Source: Snodgrassella alvi_G (lineage in GTDB: Bacteria > Pseudomonadota > Gammaproteobacteria > Burkholderiales > Neisseriaceae). From it: a stretch of DNA of 63,596 nucleotides. Of this stretch, positions 63,546 through 63,596 are shown in pieces; the stretch's first letter is position 1, and each line of letters opens with the position of its first letter. The notes beneath the pieces were generated by a model that had not been told where the DNA came from, ran no database searches, and saw only the letters and a program-made list of their open reading frames with translations. The DNA is taken from contig CAMLCH010000010.1 in assembly GCA_946478525.1 (NCBI GenBank), forward strand, positions 1-63,596, read 5' to 3'. The position numbers were made by a program, and so were the translations under genes.

Positions 63546-63596
63546 CTGTCTCTTATACACATCTCCGAGCCCACGAGACAGGCAGAAATCTCGTAT
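63546..63596 (+). other. Illumina Nextera adapter read-through (assembly artefact)
   Basis: The final 51 bases are synthetic. The mosaic-end complement CTGTCTCTTATACACATCT occupies 63546-63564, CCGAGCCCACGAGAC occupies 63565-63579, an 8-base index AGGCAGAA (that of Nextera i7 N703) occupies 63580-63587, and ATCTCGTAT (start of the P7 sequence) occupies 63588-63596. This is read-through of a short library insert left in the contig. It is not a biological feature. Confidence 0.98.

Overview
The window reads as a chromosomal contig from a low-GC member of the Neisseriaceae (Betaproteobacteria), most like the bee-gut genus Snodgrassella or a close relative. The assignment is inferred. It rests on the Neisseria-type proteins encoded (LepA, TadA with an N-terminal extension, DUF1853, CNP1-like, DUF502, RnfH), on betaproteobacterial gene pairs (DUF502-aspS, ratA-rnfH, lptE-holA), and on AT-rich coding and very AT-rich intergenic DNA. 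I see no rRNA, CRISPR array, intact insertion sequence or prophage. The last 51 bases are Illumina Nextera adapter rather than genome, so the right end is a raw contig end.

Layout. 1-774 is AT-rich DNA with a frame-broken coding relic. 775-5345 (minus strand) holds dinB, an unknown lipoprotein, an M14 carboxypeptidase and sanA. 6051-12591 is the lepA-lepB-rnc-era core, with about 1.8 kb inserted between rnc and era that contains a possible transposase relic and an unrecognised secreted protein. 12831-20511 carries a MnmM-type tRNA methyltransferase, a DUF815 ATPase, xseA, the envelope genes lpxK / Trm112-like / kdsB, adk, a CNP1-like protein and a TSUP permease. 20513-31842 has tadA, bioB, an SDR, trmA, aspS, DUF502, comEC, a small lipoprotein, lolA and a NADAR protein.

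31957-34886 is a zinc-uptake locus (znuA, znuB, znuC) led by a 34-codon membrane-peptide ORF too short for ordinary ORF calling, with two Zur-box-like palindromes upstream. 34987-42388 carries an MnmC-type oxidoreductase lacking its methyltransferase half, an AsmA protein, suhB, trmJ and DUF1853. 42559-44575 is tig-clpP. 44700-50298 (minus strand) is the rod-shape operon mreB-mreC-mreD-mrdA-rodA, so the cell is probably rod shaped. 50495-53784 is gatCAB, followed by lptE-holA, ratA-rnfH, pth, ubiD, a phospholipase-D-like lipoprotein, trpG-trpD, serS and tRNA-Lys(CTT).

Functional links. (1) AspRS carries residues typical of the non-discriminating type, and gatCAB lies in the same window, which fits Asn-tRNA made by transamidation. 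(2) An MnmC oxidoreductase-only protein and an MnmM methyltransferase together could complete mnm5s2U34 in tRNA. (3) The zinc transporter appears Zur controlled, and its first cistron is an undescribed small membrane peptide translationally coupled to the ATPase gene. (4) The bioB promoter sits inside a perfect 10-bp inverted repeat that could be its operator. Most of the rest is conserved housekeeping sequence.
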